In this document: positions 7,617 to 17,072 of the stretch, piece after piece
Numbering within the stretch: the stretch's first letter is position 1
Layout: every line of letters starts with the position of its first letter
NCBI GenBank assembly: GCA_038207625.1
Contig: JBBQZO010000002.1
Span: 248,001-312,000 of the forward strand
Origin: JBBQZO01 sp038207625
GTDB taxonomy: Bacteria > Pseudomonadota > Gammaproteobacteria > Burkholderiales > Burkholderiaceae_D
Length of the DNA stretch: 64,000 nucleotides
Reading direction: 5' to 3'
Position numbers and translations under genes: made by a program
The notes under the pieces: generated by a model
What the model was told of the DNA's origin: nothing
What the model saw: only the letters and a program-made list of their open reading frames with translations
Databases searched by the model: none

Positions 7617-10433
7617 ATGACACCCATCCTGCCAAAAACCGTATTGACGACGGCGCTGCTGCTGGCGCTGTCCTGGTCGGCGCACGCCGCGCTGAACCTG
7701 AGCGACCCGATCCCGGTCGGCCCGCAGGTCAAGGTGGGCAAGCTGGCCAATGGTCTGACCTATTACATCCAGAACAATGCGATGCCGGCCCAGAAGGTCG
7801 AGTTGCGCCTGGTCGTCAAGGCCGGCTCCATACTCGAGGACGACGACCAGCAGGGGCTGGCCCACTTCATCGAGCACATGGCCTTCAACGGCTCGACCCA
7901 CTTCAAAAAGCATGAGCTGGTGTCCTACCTGCAGTCGATCGGCGTCAAGTTCGGCGCCGATCTGAACGCCTACACCAGCTTCGATGAGACGGTGTACATT
8001 CTGCCGATTCCCACCGACAAGAAGGAAAACATCGATACCGCCTTCCAGGTGCTGGAAGACTGGGCCGGCGGCGCCACGCTCAACGACGCCGACATCGACA
8101 AGGAGCGCGACATCATCCTCGAGGAGGCGCGCCTGGGCAAGGGTTCGTCGGACCGCATGAACAAGGTGCTGCTGCCGAAGCTGTTTAACGGCTCCAAATA
8201 CGCACAGCGCCTGCCGATCGGCCAGGAAGCGATCATCAAGAATTTCAAGTACGAGGCGCTCAAGCGCTTCTACGCCGACTGGTACCGTCCCGACCTGATG
8301 GCCGTGGTGGTGGTGGGCGATGTCGATCCGCAGGCGGCCGAAACGATGATCCACGCCCACTTCGCCGGCTTGAAGAACCCGCCCAAGGAGCGTGCGCGCA
8401 GCTACGCCCCGATTGCCGCGCGCAGCACCTCGAGCGGGCTGGTGGTCACCGACAAGGAAGCGGGCAGCAATGCGTTGCTGATCCGCTACCCGCTGCAAGC
8501 GATCAAGCGCGACGTGACACTGGGCGACTACCGCCAGAAGCTGGTCGAGACGCTGTCCACGGCGATCCTGGCGCAGCGCCTGCAGGAGCTGACGCAACAG
8601 GCCAACCCGCCCTTCCTGGGCGCCTCCAGCGGCAAGGACAAGCTCGCGCCCGGCTATGAATCCTACAGCACCATGGCGATGATCGGCCGCAAGGGCGTTG
8701 CGCCGGCGATTGCCGCCGTGGTGCAGGAAAATGAGCGCGCGCGCCAGCTCGGTTTTTCGGCCGCCGAACTCGATCGCAGCAAGAAGAACATGCAGCGCAA
8801 CTACGACCGCTATTTCAGCGAGCGCGACAAGACCGATTCGTCGTCCTACGCGGCCGAATACATCCGCAATTTCCTCGACAGCGAGTCGATTCCCGGCATC
8901 GCCAACGAGTACCAGTTCACCAGCGAGATGCTGCCAGGGATCACGCTGGCCGAGGTCAACCACTATGCCCAGACCACCATCCCGAGCAAGGCCAAGAAGC
9001 TGGTGGTGTACATGGGTTCGACCAAGTCCGATCTGGCCCTGCCGGTGGCGGCCAAACTGGTCACGGCGGTCGACCAGGCCGAGCGCGTGAAGGTCGTCGC
9101 CAAAGCTGAAAAAGTGCTGGCCACCAAGCTGATGGACAAGCTGCCCAAGCCGGGACGCATCGTCACCGAAACGCACAACAAGGCATTAGGACTGGTCGAA
9201 CTGGGCCTGTCGAATGGCGTCAAGGTGATCCTCAAGCCGACCGACTTCAAGAACGACCAGGTGCTGATGAGCGGCGTGCGCTTCGGTGGCCAGTCGCTGT
9301 TCGAGCAGAAGGACATGTTCAACGCGCGCTATGCCAGCTCGCTGGTCGGCCAGATGGGCTTAAAGACGTTCTCGCCCACCGATGTGCAAAAAGTGCTGGC
9401 CGGTAAATCGGCGGTGGTGCAGACGGCGTTGAGCAACTACACCGACAATTTTAGCGCCAGCGCCGGCAGCAGCGATCTGGAAACGATGTTTCAGCTGTTC
9501 TACCTGAAGCTGGAAAACCCGCGCAAGGATCTGACGCTGTACAAGGCCTTCATTGACGGTCAGCAGGAGTACAGCAAGAACGCGATGGCGCGGCCGGAGG
9601 CGGTGTTTGGCGACGCGCTGCAAACGGCGATGTACGCCAACCATCCGCGCCTGGCGCACACGCCCAGGCCGGATGACTTCAGTCACGTCGACGTGGACCG
9701 CGCGCTGGCCATCTACAGCGAGCGCTTTAGCAGCGTCAAGGATCTGACCTTGATCATCGTGGGCAGCTTCGACGTCGAGAAAATCAAGCCGCTGCTGGCC
9801 ACCTATGTGGCCAGCCTGCCGGCGCGCGACATCGTCACCGCCTACAGGGACCTGGGCATTCGTCCGGTGGCCGGCATCGTCAAGCAGGACGTGCATAGCG
9901 GCAGCGAACCGAAGAGCAGTGTGTCAATCAACTTCAGCGGCACGGCCACCTATTCCGAGGATGAGTCCTTGCGCTTTCAGGCGCTGATGGACGTGATGAA
10001 CCTGAAGATCACCGACGTGCTGCGCGAGAAGCTCACGCTGATCTACGGTGGCGGCATGGGCGGCTCGCTCAGCCGCATCCCGTATGGCAATTACTTGATC
10101 GGCGTAAACCTGCCGTGCGGGCCGGAAAACGTCGACAAGGTCATCGCTGCCACCTTCAACGAGATCGAGCAGATCAAGCGCGACGGCCCGCAGGCGGCCG
10201 AATTGGAGAAGGTCAAGCAGAACTGGACCAAGCGCCATCAGATCGCGATGCGCGAAAACGGCTACTGGCTGGGACGTTTGCAGTCATCGCTGCTGACGGA
10301 CTCCGATCCGGCCCTGATCCTCAGCTACGAGAAGCGCATCAACGCGATCAGCGCCGACGATGTGAAAGCGGCCGCGCAGCGCTACTTCGACACGGCCAAC
10401 TACGTGCAGGCGGTGCTGTATCCGGAGAAGTGA
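7617..10433 (+). CDS. M16 family zinc peptidase, periplasmic
   Basis: The 938-residue protein has a signal peptide (TALLLALSWSAHAALN, cleavage after AHA) and two M16 halves. The inverted zinc motif HxxEH is seen as HFIEH in GLAHFIEHMAFNGSTHF, and the third ligand, a Glu about 75 residues on, lies in DIILEEARLG. The C-terminal half (about residues 480-930) carries the non-catalytic M16 domains, with a conserved GGGMGGSLSRIPYG-type segment. M16B/pitrilysin-like enzymes degrade small peptides in the periplasm. The chosen ATG at 7617 starts MTPILPKT; the frame is open upstream but non-coding in character. It reads alone on the plus strand between two minus-strand operons. Confidence 0.92.
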   Translation: MTPILPKTVLTTALLLALSWSAHAALNLSDPIPVGPQVKVGKLANGLTYYIQNNAMPAQKVELRLVVKAGSILEDDDQQGLAHFIEHMAFNGSTHFKKHELVSYLQSIGVKFGADLNAYTSFDETVYILPIPTDKKENIDTAFQVLEDWAGGATLNDADIDKERDIILEEARLGKGSSDRMNKVLLPKLFNGSKYAQRLPIGQEAIIKNFKYEALKRFYADWYRPDLMAVVVVGDVDPQAAETMIHAHFAGLKNPPKERARSYAPIAARSTSSGLVVTDKEAGSNALLIRYPLQAIKRDVTLGDYRQKLVETLSTAILAQRLQELTQQANPPFLGASSGKDKLAPGYESYSTMAMIGRKGVAPAIAAVVQENERARQLGFSAAELDRSKKNMQRNYDRYFSERDKTDSSSYAAEYIRNFLDSESIPGIANEYQFTSEMLPGITLAEVNHYAQTTIPSKAKKLVVYMGSTKSDLALPVAAKLVTAVDQAERVKVVAKAEKVLATKLMDKLPKPGRIVTETHNKALGLVELGLSNGVKVILKPTDFKNDQVLMSGVRFGGQSLFEQKDMFNARYASSLVGQMGLKTFSPTDVQKVLAGKSAVVQTALSNYTDNFSASAGSSDLETMFQLFYLKLENPRKDLTLYKAFIDGQQEYSKNAMARPEAVFGDALQTAMYANHPRLAHTPRPDDFSHVDVDRALAIYSERFSSVKDLTLIIVGSFDVEKIKPLLATYVASLPARDIVTAYRDLGIRPVAGIVKQDVHSGSEPKSSVSINFSGTATYSEDESLRFQALMDVMNLKITDVLREKLTLIYGGGMGGSLSRIPYGNYLIGVNLPCGPENVDKVIAATFNEIEQIKRDGPQAAELEKVKQNWTKRHQIAMRENGYWLGRLQSSLLTDSDPALILSYEKRINAISADDVKAAAQRYFDTANYVQAVLYPEK

Positions 10434-10490
10434 TCCAGCGAAGCGCGCGCCTCGTCACAGCCGGGGCGAGGCGCGCCGCATGGCCGCTGC

Positions 10491-12209
10491 TTAGCCGGCC
10501 ATGCCGGGGTTGCCGTCGACGCCGACCAGGCGCGGCGCGTTGAGCGTGCGCGGCGCGACCGTTTTCTGACTGCGCAGCCACGGCGCCACCACGTCCCACA
10601 CTGGCTCGCCGCTGGCGCCCTCGGCCACCGGCGCCCAGCCGGCCACCTTGTAGTGCTTGTCGGCGTCGAGCGGTTTGCCGTTCAGGCGCAGCTGTGAGAT
10701 GCGCGCACCCATCTTCGCGTTCGGCGCAATCGCGTAACTGATGCCGCCCACGCGCACCATGTCGCCGCCCTGCTGGTAGTAAGGGTCCGGGTTGAACAGG
10801 TTGTCGGCCACGTCTTCCAGCAGCAGCTTGATGGCCGAGCCGCTCATCTGTGACACGGTGGTGTGCGAGTAGGTGGTGGCGGTCTGGTCCATCAACTGCT
10901 CCATCCGTATCGTGCTGTGCGGCAGCAGCGTGGTGCCCCAGCGAAAACCGGGCGAGAACGCGATCTCGGCGCCCTTCACGTCCATCAAGGCGTCGATGAT
11001 CAGCTGGTCGAAGCTGCCGTTGAAATTGCCGCGTCGGTACAGCATGCCTTCCGTTTGCGCCAGCGGCTCGTTGAGCTTGTCCAGAAACGGCGCGCGCTTT
11101 GTCTCGATCAGCGCCGCCATGGCGGGATCGGGCGCGAGGAAATTGGCGAACACGGGCAGCAGCTTGTACGAGAAGGCGCGGATCTGGCCGCCGCGCACGT
11201 CAAAATCAAGCACGCCGAGGAACTTGCCGTTGCTGCCGGCATTGGTGACCAGCGTCTTGCCGCCACCGTTGGCGACCATCACCGGCGCGGCGATCGCATC
11301 GTGCGTGTGGCCACCGAGGATGGCGTCGATGCCGCGCACCCGCGCAGCCAGTTTCAGGTCGACATCCATGCCATTGTGCGACAGCAGCACGACCACCTTG
11401 GCGCCTTTGGCGCGCGCCTGATCGACCACCTTCTGCATGTTCTCTTCCTGGATGCCGAAGGTCCAGTCGGGCACCAGATAGCGCGGGTTGGCGATCGGCG
11501 TATACGGAAACGCCTGGCCGATGATGGCCACGGCCACGCCGTTAATTTGTTTCATCACATACGCGTCGAACACCGGGTCGCCAAAGTCGGCGGTGCGGAT
11601 GTTTTGCGCGATGAAATCGACCTTGCCCTTGAAGTCGCGCTCGACGATCTGTTGCACGCGCTGCTGGCCCAGCGTCATTTCCCAGTGCCCCGTCATAACG
11701 TCGACGCCCATCTGCAGGCAGGCGTCAACCATGTCCTGGCCGCGCGTCCACAGCGCCGTGGCCGAACCCTGCCAGGTGTCGCCGCCGTCGAGCAGCAAGG
11801 CGCCCGGCCGCCCGGCGCGGATTTGTTTGATCAAGGTCGCCAGGTGCGCGAAGCCGCCCACCTTGCCGTAGGTGGCCGCGGCCTGTTCGAAATTCAAATA
11901 CGTGAACGCGTGCGCCTGCGCCGTGCCGGGCGCGATGCCGCTGTGGCGCAACAGCTGTTCACCCACCAGATGGGGCGCCTGCCCGAACGCGGCGCCAACG
12001 CCAAGGTTGACGCTGGGCTCGCGAAAATACATCGGCAACAATTGCGCGTGGCAGTCGGTGAAGTGGAGCAGATGCACATTGCCGAAACGGGGCAGATCAT
12101 ACAGCTGGCCGGCCGATGGCGCCGCCAGTGCGCCGGGCGCGTCAAGCAGCATGCCGCCGGCCGCGCCCAGCGCCATCACGTGCATGAATTCGCGACGATT
12201 CATTCCCAT
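10491..12209 (-). CDS. soxB: Thiosulfohydrolase SoxB
   Basis: The 572-residue periplasmic dimanganese hydrolase releases sulfate from the SoxY-bound S-thiosulfonate. A Tat signal is visible (MNRREFMHVMALGAAGG, cleaved after ALA). Metallophosphoesterase motifs follow: HFTDCHAQLLP, LLDGGDTWQGS, VMTGHWEMTLG, VLLSHNGMDVD and LGGHTHD, then a 5'-nucleotidase-like C-terminal domain. It is the last gene of the sox cluster, 10 bases after soxX. The start may instead be the second ATG (12203). Confidence 0.96.
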   Translation of the reverse strand: MGMNRREFMHVMALGAAGGMLLDAPGALAAPSAGQLYDLPRFGNVHLLHFTDCHAQLLPMYFREPSVNLGVGAAFGQAPHLVGEQLLRHSGIAPGTAQAHAFTYLNFEQAAATYGKVGGFAHLATLIKQIRAGRPGALLLDGGDTWQGSATALWTRGQDMVDACLQMGVDVMTGHWEMTLGQQRVQQIVERDFKGKVDFIAQNIRTADFGDPVFDAYVMKQINGVAVAIIGQAFPYTPIANPRYLVPDWTFGIQEENMQKVVDQARAKGAKVVVLLSHNGMDVDLKLAARVRGIDAILGGHTHDAIAAPVMVANGGGKTLVTNAGSNGKFLGVLDFDVRGGQIRAFSYKLLPVFANFLAPDPAMAALIETKRAPFLDKLNEPLAQTEGMLYRRGNFNGSFDQLIIDALMDVKGAEIAFSPGFRWGTTLLPHSTIRMEQLMDQTATTYSHTTVSQMSGSAIKLLLEDVADNLFNPDPYYQQGGDMVRVGGISYAIAPNAKMGARISQLRLNGKPLDADKHYKVAGWAPVAEGASGEPVWDVVAPWLRSQKTVAPRTLNAPRLVGVDGNPGMAG

Positions 12210-12219
12210 CGCCGGCGCA

Positions 12220-12837
12220 CTATTTGTTGACCGGCGAGGCCGGGTCGAGCAGCAGCGCCATCAGGTCTTTGAGCTGTTTCTCGTCGAGGATGCCGTTGTG
12301 GCCGAAGCGCGGCATGGTCGAACAAGCTTTGTAAGCGTTCGAGTTGTACAGCTTGCCCCAGGTGTACTTGAGCACCGCCGCGTCGCGTCCGCGCAGCTTG
12401 CCGTAGTTGTGCAGCGATGGTCCGATATTGCCGAACGAGACTTCGCTCTTGCTCAACTGGTGGCAGGCGTAGCAATTGCCGCCGTTGGGTGCGCCCACCG
12501 CATCGGACGACTGCATGCCGCGCCCGTTTTGCGCGATCGCCTCGCCGCGCTTCCAGTCGCCCAGATAGACGCCGTCGGCGGGCAACTTGACCGTTGCCAG
12601 CTGATCCCGTTCGAGCGCGGCCGCCGCCGGCGCCGCCAGGCCGGCCGGATTGGCGCTGCAAATGCGCTGCACCTCGTCCTGATTGACCATCCGCTCCAGC
12701 GTGGCCGGACCCTTGCTGCTGAAGTCGGCCTTCATCATGTCCAACGCCGCTTTCGCGTAGTCGGGATCGGCGGCCACGCTGGCGCAGCCGGCCAGCACGG
12801 CACCCATGGCCACAGCGATGCTGATTTTTTTCATCAC
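12220..12837 (-). CDS. soxX: c-type cytochrome SoxX (SoxAX subunit)
   Basis: The 205-residue monohaem cytochrome partners SoxA to couple thiosulfate oxidatively to the SoxY cysteine. One haem site is visible, NCYACHQLS at about residue 121, and a distal methionine candidate lies in CSTMPRFG. The leader ends in VLAGCASV, a lipobox-like sequence, so the protein may be lipid-anchored rather than freely periplasmic; family members usually have a plain Sec signal. It follows soxA by 8 bases and precedes soxB by 10, consistent with one transcript. Confidence 0.94.
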   Translation of the reverse strand: MMKKISIAVAMGAVLAGCASVAADPDYAKAALDMMKADFSSKGPATLERMVNQDEVQRICSANPAGLAAPAAAALERDQLATVKLPADGVYLGDWKRGEAIAQNGRGMQSSDAVGAPNGGNCYACHQLSKSEVSFGNIGPSLHNYGKLRGRDAAVLKYTWGKLYNSNAYKACSTMPRFGHNGILDEKQLKDLMALLLDPASPVNK

Positions 12838-12845
12838 GGATTCCT

Positions 12846-13667
12846 TTAACGTTTCAGCGCCGGGCCGGCGTAGACGGCGCCGTCAGCGTTCTTGGCCAGA
12901 TACATGGTCAGCGCCGTGATGGTGTCAGACGCATAGGCCGGCACCGGAAAACGCTGCTGGCGGAAGCAGTCGTTGAGGCGATGCTGCATGCTGCGCACTT
13001 CGCCCTGCGACACCCGGTAGGCCGGCCAACTGGCATAGGCCGCCTGCGCGTCGCTTTGTTTGGTCAGGTTAGGCAGGTCCTGCAGGCGGATGCGCTGACC
13101 ATCGACACCGTGACAACTGGCACAGGCAAAATCGTGCGATCCGGCGCGGTAGTTGAACATCTGCTTGCCCAGCTCGTACGCGCGCCGGGCCTGCGGATGA
13201 TCGATGCTGACGGCCATCCTGACGCCGCGCGAGGCGCCCGTCAGGTAGGCCACCAGCGCTTCGATGTCGGACGGATTGCCGGCCGAGCCGAACGGCGTCA
13301 TCATCGCCTGCTCGCGGCTTAGTCCCTGCAGCGTGGTGCGGCATGCGATCAGGCGCTGCTCAAGGTCCATCACCTTGCCCGTGTCGGCGAAATAGCGCGG
13401 CAGTTCGGCGTAGGCGCCCGCCACCACGCCGGGCCCTTTGCCCAGATCGCACTGCTCGAGCGAGGCCGACTTGGGTCCGGCTTTTTTCTTCCACAATTGT
13501 TCGCCGCGCATCTCCCACAGCTCGGCCGGATTGCCATCGGCCAGCATCTGGCGATACTTGGCGATTTCGTCGGCGGCCGAGCTTTGCGCCTGCGTTTGCG
13601 CCTGCGCGCCCGCGCCCGCACACAGCAGCAGGGTTCCCAGAACGGATGTTGCGATGGTGTGTGACAT
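12846..13667 (-). CDS. soxA: Thiosulfate-oxidising cytochrome SoxA (L-cysteine S-thiosulfotransferase)
   Basis: The 273-residue protein has a signal peptide (TSVLGTLLLCAGAGAQAQ) and one haem site, ACASCHGVDG. The N-terminal domain has two cysteines without a CxxCH, as in the monohaem type of SoxA where they form a disulfide. The C-terminal Cys of LNDCFRQQRFP fits the conserved persulfidated haem ligand. SoxAX attaches thiosulfate to SoxY. ATG 13667 is preceded by GGGAG at 8 bases; the upstream frame overlaps soxZ and is not coding. Confidence 0.95.
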   Translation of the reverse strand: MSHTIATSVLGTLLLCAGAGAQAQTQAQSSAADEIAKYRQMLADGNPAELWEMRGEQLWKKKAGPKSASLEQCDLGKGPGVVAGAYAELPRYFADTGKVMDLEQRLIACRTTLQGLSREQAMMTPFGSAGNPSDIEALVAYLTGASRGVRMAVSIDHPQARRAYELGKQMFNYRAGSHDFACASCHGVDGQRIRLQDLPNLTKQSDAQAAYASWPAYRVSQGEVRSMQHRLNDCFRQQRFPVPAYASDTITALTMYLAKNADGAVYAGPALKR

Positions 13668-13690
13668 GGCGTCGGCTCCCCTATGGCGAG

Positions 13691-14002
13691 TTATTGGATC
13701 ACCGCTTCGTCGGTGCGCGTATCGCTGCGGTTGTCGGTCCAGGTGACCGTCACCTTGTCGCCCTTGGCGCCGCCCTTGAACTTGAACGACATGAACGGGT
13801 CTTTCGACACGGACGGGCCGAACTGCGCGTCCAGCACCACCTTCGCGCCCCATTTGACTTGCAGATTCTGGATGAAATGACCGGGCACGAGCACGCCGGC
13901 GGCATCCTTGCGCTGGCCTGTTTCCATATCGTGGCGCATCAGCACCTTCACTTCGACCACGTCCCCTGTTGCGGTTGCGCGGATGCGCATCGGTTCGCCC
14001 AT
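13691..14002 (-). CDS. soxZ: Sulfur carrier subunit SoxZ
   Basis: The 103-residue cytosolically folded immunoglobulin-like protein binds SoxY and is exported with it. Family motifs include MRIRAT, VKVLMRHDMETG, the GHFIQNL segment and the closing KVTVTWTDNRSDTRTDE. It has no signal peptide, as expected for export by piggyback on the Tat signal of SoxY. AAGGAAACATC precedes the ATG. It lies 47 bases after soxY and 23 before soxA. Confidence 0.96.
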   Translation of the reverse strand: MGEPMRIRATATGDVVEVKVLMRHDMETGQRKDAAGVLVPGHFIQNLQVKWGAKVVLDAQFGPSVSKDPFMSFKFKGGAKGDKVTVTWTDNRSDTRTDEAVIQ

Positions 14003-14049
14003 GATGTTTCCTTTATCCGTAATGACTCAACTGTGCCGATCGGCGCCGC

Positions 14050-14511
14050 TTACCCGCCGCAGCCGCCCAGCGTGACTTTGATTTCCTTGGCCGCGACGTA
14101 CCACTTGCCGTCCGCTCTGACGAGCGCGTACACGTTCGACGTGCCGCTCATCTTCACGCGCGTGCTGACGGCGCTCTCGGTGCCGGGCGGGATCGTGAAC
14201 GCCGCCGACATGGCCGCCGGGTTCTTGTCGATCAGGATCGCCATGTAGTCGGTTTTATTCAAGCTGCTAGAAAGCGCGACCGGCACCACGGCGCCGTTTT
14301 CGGCGATGTCAGGCGCCGTGATGACGACGTCGGCGCTGACGACCGGCTTGCCGGCGCCCAGCGCGGCGACCGCGTCGTCAAAACCCTTCGCCTCGAATAC
14401 CTTGTTGTTCCACTCTGCGGCGAACAGATCGCCAGGTTTGAGCAGTCCGGCCGCCAGCGCCAGTCCGAGCGTCGATGAAATGCGCAGCGCGTCGCGTCGT
14501 TGTTGATTCAT
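14050..14511 (-). CDS. soxY: Sulfur-carrying protein SoxY
   Basis: The 153-residue protein carries the sulfur substrate on the cysteine of its C-terminal swinging arm, seen here as VTLGGCGG at the very end. The N-terminus (QQRRDALRISSTLGLALAAG) is a Tat-type signal. ATG 14511 has GGGAG six bases upstream. It stands between soxD and soxZ in the usual soxYZ pairing, and the intact Cys shows that the carrier is probably functional. Confidence 0.96.
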   Translation of the reverse strand: MNQQRRDALRISSTLGLALAAGLLKPGDLFAAEWNNKVFEAKGFDDAVAALGAGKPVVSADVVITAPDIAENGAVVPVALSSSLNKTDYMAILIDKNPAAMSAAFTIPPGTESAVSTRVKMSGTSNVYALVRADGKWYVAAKEIKVTLGGCGG

Positions 14512-14575
14512 GCATGTCTCCCAAAAAATGTGTGAACACTGCGCCAGTGGCGCCGTGTTGCCTGAACTGCGCGCG

Positions 14576-15595
14576 CTATTCCGGCGCGCCCTTGCGTATC
14601 CATTCGAGCACCAATGCCAGCTCCTCGTCCTTGATGGTCGTCTGCGCCGGCATCGGGATGGCGCCCCATACGCCGCTGCCACCCTGCCTTACCTTGGCGA
14701 CAAGGCGCGCCTGCGCGCCGGCGTCCGCCTGGTATCTGGCGGCGATCTCGCGAAACCCGGGACCGACGATCTTCTCGCGCACGCCGTGGCAGGCCGTGCA
14801 CGCGTAGTGTGTGACGAGCGCCGGCGCAGCGCTGCCTGCCGGCGTCACAACGACTGGCTTGGCGGGCGCCGTGTCGACGCCGCGCACCGGTCCGAAGGGG
14901 CGATTCTGCTCGGCCGGATTGCCGGTGGCGCCGCGCGCGCTGGCCGGCAGCGACGACACGATGGTGACGGTGCGCGCGCAGTCGTGCATGCAGGCCACGC
15001 CCACCACGTCCGGCTTGCCGTCGGTTTGCCACAAGCCGTGCGCGCGCGTCATGCCGTTCCGGTTCGGCATCATCGTTTGAACTTGGCCGATGTTCTGATC
15101 CGACAGCGTGAACTCGTCCGGCACAATCTCGCCCAGATTGAGAATGTAGGCGGTGACGGCATACACTTCCTGCGTCGTCAGCGACTTCGGCGCCGTCCAC
15201 GGCATCGCGCGGCGTATGTAGTCGAACAGCGTCGACACGGTCGCCAGCTTCATCAGCGTGGTGCGTTGCGGCTGCGTGTTGTTGGCCAGCGCCGCCACGT
15301 GGCCGCTGTGGATGTCGGCCTTCGTGGTGCCGCCCACCAGCGGCGTGAACACCTGGTTCGATTCGCCGAAAGTGCCGTGACAGGATGCGCACTTGCCATC
15401 CCACACCTGCTGGCCTTGCGCGACGCTGCCCGAGCCTTTCGGCAGTCCCTTGAAGTCGGGCCGCACGGCGCTGTCCCAGGCCGTGATTTCGGCCGGCGTG
15501 GCGGCGCGCCCGATGTTGCTGTAGCCCTGCGCCTGCGCGCCGACGGCAGCGAGCAGCAACGCCAGCGCGGCCACGCCGTCAGTCAACCTGGACAT
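14576..15595 (-). CDS. soxD: Dihaem cytochrome SoxD (sulfane dehydrogenase subunit)
   Basis: The 339-residue periplasmic cytochrome has a Sec signal (ALALLLAAVGAQAQ) and two haem sites, KCASCHGTF at about residue 69 and ACTACHGVRE at about residue 267. SoxD accepts electrons from the molybdenum subunit SoxC when the sulfane sulfur of SoxY is oxidised. Its start overlaps the soxC stop by 17 bases, so the two are translationally linked. Presence of soxCD predicts full oxidation of thiosulfate to sulfate without sulfur globule formation. Confidence 0.93.
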   Translation of the reverse strand: MSRLTDGVAALALLLAAVGAQAQGYSNIGRAATPAEITAWDSAVRPDFKGLPKGSGSVAQGQQVWDGKCASCHGTFGESNQVFTPLVGGTTKADIHSGHVAALANNTQPQRTTLMKLATVSTLFDYIRRAMPWTAPKSLTTQEVYAVTAYILNLGEIVPDEFTLSDQNIGQVQTMMPNRNGMTRAHGLWQTDGKPDVVGVACMHDCARTVTIVSSLPASARGATGNPAEQNRPFGPVRGVDTAPAKPVVVTPAGSAAPALVTHYACTACHGVREKIVGPGFREIAARYQADAGAQARLVAKVRQGGSGVWGAIPMPAQTTIKDEELALVLEWIRKGAPE

Positions 15596-16931
15596 TACTG
15601 ACCTCGCCGTCCGGTGCCACCAGCCAGGACTGGATCGCGTTGTTGTGATAGATCGAGTGGGTCCCGCGCACCGCTTTCAGTGCACCCTTGGTCGGCTGCA
15701 CGTAGCCGGTGTCGTCGATCGCGCGCGACTGCAGGATCGCGGCCGAGCCGTCCCACACCCAGTCGATATTAAAACGCGTCAGGCACTTGTTAAGTACCGG
15801 CGTTTCCAGGCGCGCGCTGCGCCAGTTGCGTCCGCCGTCGGTGGACACATCGACACGCTTGACCTTGCCGCGTCCGGACCAGGCCAGTCCGCTGATGTTG
15901 TGAAAGCCCCGTTCCAGCAGCACCTGCCCGCCCGAGGGCGAGGTAATCACCGATTTGCATTCCTGCACCGAGCTGTATTGGCGCTGCTGGCCATCGGGCA
16001 GCAGGTCGATGTAGTGGATCGCCTCGTCTTTGGTGGCCCACGGCTGCTCGCCCACCTCGATGCGACGCAGCCATTTGACCCACGAGACGCCCTGCACGCC
16101 TGGCACCACCAGCCGCAGCGGATAGCCGTTTTCCGGGCGCAGCATTTCGCCGTTCATCGCGTAGGCGACGATCACGTCGTCTAACGCGCGCTCGATGGCG
16201 ATAGTGCGTGTCATGGCCGAGCCGTCGCCGCCTTCGGCCAGCACGAATTTGGCGCCCTGGCGGTCATAGCCGCAGTCGTCGAGCAGCAGCGCCAGCGGCA
16301 CGCCGGTGAATTCGCAGCAACTGAGCATGCCGTGGGTGTACTGCACGGTCGGCACGGCCACATTGCCCCACTCGGTGGCGCTGTTGGCGCCGCATTCGAT
16401 GAAGTGCATGCGCGACACCGACGGCATGCGCATCAAATCATCCATCGTATACACCTTGGGCGTCTTGACCAGACCGTTGATCATGAAGCGGTGTTTGGCC
16501 GGATCGATATCCACCCAGCCCTGGTGATGCCGCTCGAAGTGCAGCGAGTTCGGCGTGATGATGCCGAACAGTGCTTGCAGCGGGGCGAACGAGACCGAGG
16601 CTTGCGGCACCCGCGTCAGGCCCGGTTGGGCGCGTCGCTGCAGGTTGATTTCAAACGGCGACGGCTGGCCGTAGCCGCGCAAAGCGACCGGCTGGCCGAG
16701 CGAGGTCGCCGCCGCCGTCGGCAGCAGGATGTTGGGGTCGCCCGCGCCGTTCGACTGTGCCAATGCCTGCGTGCCGGCCAGCGCGGCGCTGGCGGCCACG
16801 AAGCTGTGGCGTAAAAAGCCGCGCCGCTCGGCGTTCAGGCCGTCCGCGCTGATGGCCGCGCGCAGCGGCGCATCGATAAAGTTTTCCGGCGCCCGACGCA
16901 TCCGGCCGGACTGTTTCACGCGCTCTGACAT
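15579..16931 (-). CDS. soxC: Sulfane dehydrogenase molybdenum subunit SoxC
   Basis: The 450-residue sulfite-oxidase-family enzyme has a Tat signal (ERRGFLRHSFVAASAALAG) with an unusually long, about 35-residue, N-region. The molybdopterin-binding domain carries the expected cysteine in MHFIECGANSA and the GVPLALLLDDCGY segment; the C-terminal dimerisation domain includes ISGLAWSGRGKV and VDVSTDGGRNW. It oxidises the SoxY-bound sulfane with SoxD. First of the compact soxCDYZAXB run; 141 bases separate it from the MBL gene. Confidence 0.95.
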   Translation of the reverse strand: MSERVKQSGRMRRAPENFIDAPLRAAISADGLNAERRGFLRHSFVAASAALAGTQALAQSNGAGDPNILLPTAAATSLGQPVALRGYGQPSPFEINLQRRAQPGLTRVPQASVSFAPLQALFGIITPNSLHFERHHQGWVDIDPAKHRFMINGLVKTPKVYTMDDLMRMPSVSRMHFIECGANSATEWGNVAVPTVQYTHGMLSCCEFTGVPLALLLDDCGYDRQGAKFVLAEGGDGSAMTRTIAIERALDDVIVAYAMNGEMLRPENGYPLRLVVPGVQGVSWVKWLRRIEVGEQPWATKDEAIHYIDLLPDGQQRQYSSVQECKSVITSPSGGQVLLERGFHNISGLAWSGRGKVKRVDVSTDGGRNWRSARLETPVLNKCLTRFNIDWVWDGSAAILQSRAIDDTGYVQPTKGALKAVRGTHSIYHNNAIQSWLVAPDGEVSNVQVD

Positions 16932-17072
16932 GCCACTGATACTCCCGGTCGATAACTATGCAAGCGGATGCCTGGGGTCGGCGCGATTAAATTTTTCTGC
17001 GCTGTGCGCATGGAAGCAAAATATTGGCGAAAACGCAAACGGTTTCGGTGTTGCGGCGCACAAGCGGCCCCG

